Source: Wolbachia pipientis
GTDB lineage: Bacteria > Pseudomonadota > Alphaproteobacteria > Rickettsiales > Anaplasmataceae
DNA: 8,190 nucleotides
Assembly (NCBI RefSeq): GCF_023661085.1
Contig: NZ_JAHDJT010000054.1
Coordinates: forward strand, 1 to 8,190
Reading direction: 5' to 3'
Shown here: positions 6,508 through 8,190 of the stretch, in pieces
How the letters are laid out: every line of letters begins with the position of its first letter
Position numbering within the stretch: the stretch's first letter is position 1
Notes under the pieces: generated by a model
The model's database searches: none
What the model was told of the DNA's origin: nothing
Seen by the model: the letters and a program-made list of their open reading frames with translations, nothing else
Translations under genes and position numbers: made by a program

Positions 6508-7560
6508 TTAAGATCTACAGCCACAACCCACTGCCTCACTGATGTTACTCAGTCCATCTCTTCTTATTAGCTCTGCAAGCTCCAGATTGATTTTATTCAC
6601 AACTTGAGGCCCTTGATATATGAGAGCAGTGTACAGTTGTACTAGAGAGGCTCCTGCTCTTATTTTTTCGTATGCATCAGCACCGCTCGAGATTCCCCCG
6701 CATCCTATTAATAATGTTTTGCCCTTAGTGAGTTTATACATGTCACTCAATAACTCAGTTGAAAGCTTAAACAATGGTCTGCCGCTCAACCCACCAATCT
6801 CATTGTGATGAGATTGCAGATTATCTCGACTAACCGTAGTATTGCTTACTGTCAAGCCGTCAATTTTGTATTCCAATACAAGCTCAGCAATATTTTCTTT
6901 TGTTTGCTGATTTATGTCTGGAGAAATTTTTAATATTATTGGTATGGATTCAGAATTATCAATTGATTTCCGAGTTAGAGTTATGGACCTCAACAATTCC
7001 GATAATTCTTGTTTATCGTGCAGGTTACGTAAATTGGGCGTGTTCGGAGATGAGATATTCAGCACTATATAATTACTTTTCCCATATACCATCTTTATTA
7101 AGTCAACATAGTCACTGATTTGGTCCTTCGAAGTGCTATTTTTCCCTATATTGATGCCGAAAACGCAGTCATCAAGCTTGGTTTCATTTATTCGTTTAAG
7201 GAAATAGTCTATTCCTCTATTATTGAATCCCAATCTATTGATTATTCCTTCGTCTTCAATTAACCGAAAAATTCTCGGTTTTTTGTTTCCATATTGAGGG
7301 TGTTTAGTTACAGTACCAGCCTCAATAAATCCAAAACCAAATGAGAGCATGGGCCTTATAACTTCCGCATTTTTGTCAAAACCTGCAGCAAGACCTACAG
7401 GGCTCCTAAGTTTATTACCGAAGAAGTTTACGTTTAAAGATTCTGGTAGTTCTATAGGTTTTCCACAAGGCATCTTTTTTAATATCGTGATTGCCAAGGA
7501 ATGAGCAATTTCAGGCGGTAGTAAAAACAGTAAATTACGTAATATCATTTTGTAAAACAC
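6508..7560 (-). CDS. pyrD: Dihydroorotate dehydrogenase (quinone), class 2
   Basis: PyrD oxidises dihydroorotate to orotate, the fourth step of pyrimidine synthesis, passing electrons through FMN to membrane quinone. Class 2 is shown by the N-terminal membrane-associating helices (about 1-30, FYKMILRNLLFLLPPEIAHS) and the serine base S171 in NISSPNTPNLR (168-178). Other motifs are SPVGLAAGFDKNAE (53-66), EAGTVTKHPQYGNKKPRIFR (80-99), NRLGFNN (108-114), FGINIGKN (134-141), K211, SNTT (239-242), GGLSGRPLF (256-264) and the phosphate-binding GCGGISSG (286-293), followed by GASLVQLYTALI (303-314). Length 350 is normal. The GTG start at 7560 gives MFYK, aligning with E. coli MYYP; ATG 7548 is the alternative and has GAAGAG 11 bases upstream. 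The C terminus ends unusually in GCGCRS. It is probably the first gene of a minus-strand unit with rnc. Confidence 0.96.
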   Translation of the reverse strand: MFYKMILRNLLFLLPPEIAHSLAITILKKMPCGKPIELPESLNVNFFGNKLRSPVGLAAGFDKNAEVIRPMLSFGFGFIEAGTVTKHPQYGNKKPRIFRLIEDEGIINRLGFNNRGIDYFLKRINETKLDDCVFGINIGKNSTSKDQISDYVDLIKMVYGKSNYIVLNISSPNTPNLRNLHDKQELSELLRSITLTRKSIDNSESIPIILKISPDINQQTKENIAELVLEYKIDGLTVSNTTVSRDNLQSHHNEIGGLSGRPLFKLSTELLSDMYKLTKGKTLLIGCGGISSGADAYEKIRAGASLVQLYTALIYQGPQVVNKINLELAELIRRDGLSNISEAVGCGCRS

Positions 7561-7595
7561 TCTTCAGTTTATTTTCTACCATAGAACGCTACGGG

Positions 7596-7601
7596 AGTAT
7601 A
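7596..7601 (-). promoter_or_regulatory. Possible -10 box of pyrD
   Basis: On the minus strand this reads TATACT, 35 bp before the pyrD GTG. The hexamer 16-18 bp upstream (around TGTCTT) is a poor -35, so the call rests mainly on the -10 match and position. Confidence 0.3.
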
Positions 7602-7701
7602 ACCATAACTTTAAAAAAAGACATTTTTATTGATTTTGAATAAGCTTCCTGGCCTTACCCCACAACTGTACGAACATTGCAATTAGCAGGTAATTTGCGG
7701 G

Positions 7702-7732
7702 TGTCATCCAAGTAGCTGACACTGGGATCCAG
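7702..7732 (+). repeat. Dispersed palindromic repeat, right copy 1
   Basis: TGTCATCCAAGTAGCTGACA followed by CTGGGATCCAG. It is the reverse complement of 97-128 except at two positions, and a partial copy (CATCCAAGTAGC) recurs at 7871-7882. Confidence 0.75.
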
Positions 7733-7800
7733 CATTTCCATAATAATTAAAATATTGTGTTTTAAATTAAGATTAGCTACTTTCTATGTTCACAAAATGA

Positions 7801-7822
7801 GTTTGCTTGCTTACAAGCAAAC
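7801..7822. repeat. Perfect 9-bp hairpin
   Basis: GTTTGCTTG (7801-7809) and CAAGCAAAC (7814-7822) pair perfectly around CTTA. Only three Ts follow on the plus strand, so termination is doubtful. It adjoins the next palindromic repeat and may belong to the same composite element, although no counterpart is seen at the left end. Confidence 0.5.
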
Positions 7823-7825
7823 TTT

Positions 7826-7858
7826 CCTAGGTTCCAGCGTCACGCGCTGGAATGACAG
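7826..7858. repeat. Palindromic hairpin repeat, right copy (CCAGCGTCACGCGCTGG)
   Basis: TTCCAGCG (7832-7839), loop TCACG, and CGCTGGAA (7845-7852) form a perfect 8-bp stem. With its flanks CCTAGG and TGACAGG it is the reverse complement of the element at 180-215. Confidence 0.75.
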
Positions 7859-7891
7859 GTCTATGGGTATCATCCAAGTAGCCCCTCCTTC

Positions 7892-7918
7892 TGTCATCTA
7901 AGTAGCTGACACTAGGAT
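7892..7918 (+). repeat. Dispersed palindromic repeat, right copy 2, cut by the insertion sequence
   Basis: TGTCATCTAAGTAGCTGACA then CTAGGAT. It matches copy 1 at 7702-7732 but stops after GGAT, where the insertion-sequence end GGCTTTG begins. The missing continuation (CCAG) should lie beyond the other end of the element, outside the window. Confidence 0.65.
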
Positions 7919-8190
7919 GGCTTTGTTGCATAGCAACTTATGCGGTGGTGATTTATGACAAATTCATGTAGCCATTTCAAACTTAGCCATGCCAATGTCA
8001 GTAAATTTATTGAGCAAGTAGCACTTAACTAGCAGTTCTTTTCCACGACTTATCTCGGATTTATTTCTTAAGCTAAATCCAAATATTTGCTTCAGCCTTG
8101 AAAAAAACCCTTCAATGTAAGATCTTTTTCCATAGTTTACTCTCTTTTTCCACCCTTTCACACCATCTTTCACCGTATGATTTTATTAAC
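7919..8190 (-). mobile_element. IS5-type insertion sequence, 3' end only
   Basis: The outer end GGCTTTGTTGCATAG at 7919-7933 resembles the terminal inverted repeats of IS5-family elements such as IS903 (GGCTTTGTTG). Within it, GCATA and TATGC form a small inverted repeat. Inside lies a C-terminal transposase fragment on the minus strand. The other inverted repeat lies beyond the window, so intactness and target duplication cannot be judged. Confidence 0.75.
7964..8173 (-). pseudogene. IS5-family DDE transposase, C-terminal fragment
   Basis: The 69 residues include the YREK signature of IS4/IS5 DDE transposases with exact spacing: Y14, R17, E21 and K28 in YGKRSYIEGFFSRLK. E21 would be the catalytic glutamate. 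The catalytic aspartates lie upstream, outside the window. Two in-frame TAA codons occur just before the GTG at 8173 (8183-8185 and 8186-8188), so this frame cannot extend upstream. Either the copy is frameshifted and decayed, or the upstream half is a separate overlapping frame joined by programmed frameshifting; one alternative frame ends at TGA 8172-8170, overlapping this GTG. The fragment ends in KFEMAT and a TGA 45 bp inside the element's end, as expected for an IS transposase C terminus. Pseudogene status is a judgement from the visible edge only. Confidence 0.65.

Larger units (their letters stand above)
7561..7918. other. Repeat-rich intergenic region between pyrD and the insertion sequence
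   Basis: No credible reading frame lies in this 358-bp stretch. The part 7561-7700 is non-repetitive by eye and should hold the pyrD promoter. The remainder is made of dispersed palindromic repeats, listed separately, in the opposite orientation to those at 97-215. Confidence 0.6.

Noticed and set aside
97..7918. CRISPR array
   Set aside because: The repeats are few, widely spaced, palindromic and in both orientations, with no regular spacers and no cas genes.

Overview
The window looks like chromosomal DNA of an obligate intracellular Rickettsiales bacterium, most likely a Wolbachia strain. The evidence is the AT-rich sequence, a surface antigen of the Msp/P44/WSP type, dispersed palindromic repeats built on CAAGTAGCTGACACTGGGAT and CCAGCGCGTGACGCTGG, and the end of an IS5-type insertion sequence. 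The genus call is inference from pattern recognition; no database was searched.

Layout. Positions 1-381 are intergenic, filled with short palindromic repeats and ending in a probable prs promoter. Positions 382-1651 hold prs (PRPP synthetase) overlapped by gatC (Asp/Glu-tRNA amidotransferase subunit C). The gap 1652-1955 contains a near-consensus sigma-70 promoter (TTGACT-17 bp-TATACT) only about 40 bp ahead of a clean intrinsic terminator, which suggests an undescribed RNA of about 58 nt. Positions 1956-4009 encode an MtaB-like tRNA methylthiotransferase and a signal-peptide-bearing outer-membrane beta-barrel protein. The opposite strand then carries, in transcription order, pyrD (quinone-dependent dihydroorotate dehydrogenase, 7560-6508), rnc (RNase III, 6429-5722) and a secretin of the type II/type IV pilus superfamily (5545-4010). 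The secretin stop codon directly abuts the surface antigen stop codon, so the two strands converge with no spacer. Positions 7561-7918 are again repeat-rich intergenic DNA, ending where an IS5-type element begins at 7919. That element runs out of the window.

How the genes relate. Most are housekeeping. Prs supplies PRPP and PyrD makes orotate, which both feed pyrimidine synthesis. GatC is part of GatCAB, MtaB modifies tRNA, and RNase III processes rRNA and other double-stranded RNA. The surface antigen and the secretin are envelope proteins, and the secretin stands without any visible pilus or type II partner. No complete novel multi-gene system is evident. The points most worth a second look are the promoter-terminator pair at 1712-1804, the orphan secretin with a possible lipobox, the Asp-to-Asn change at an RNase III metal-ligand position, and the composite repeats in opposite orientation that flank the gene block.
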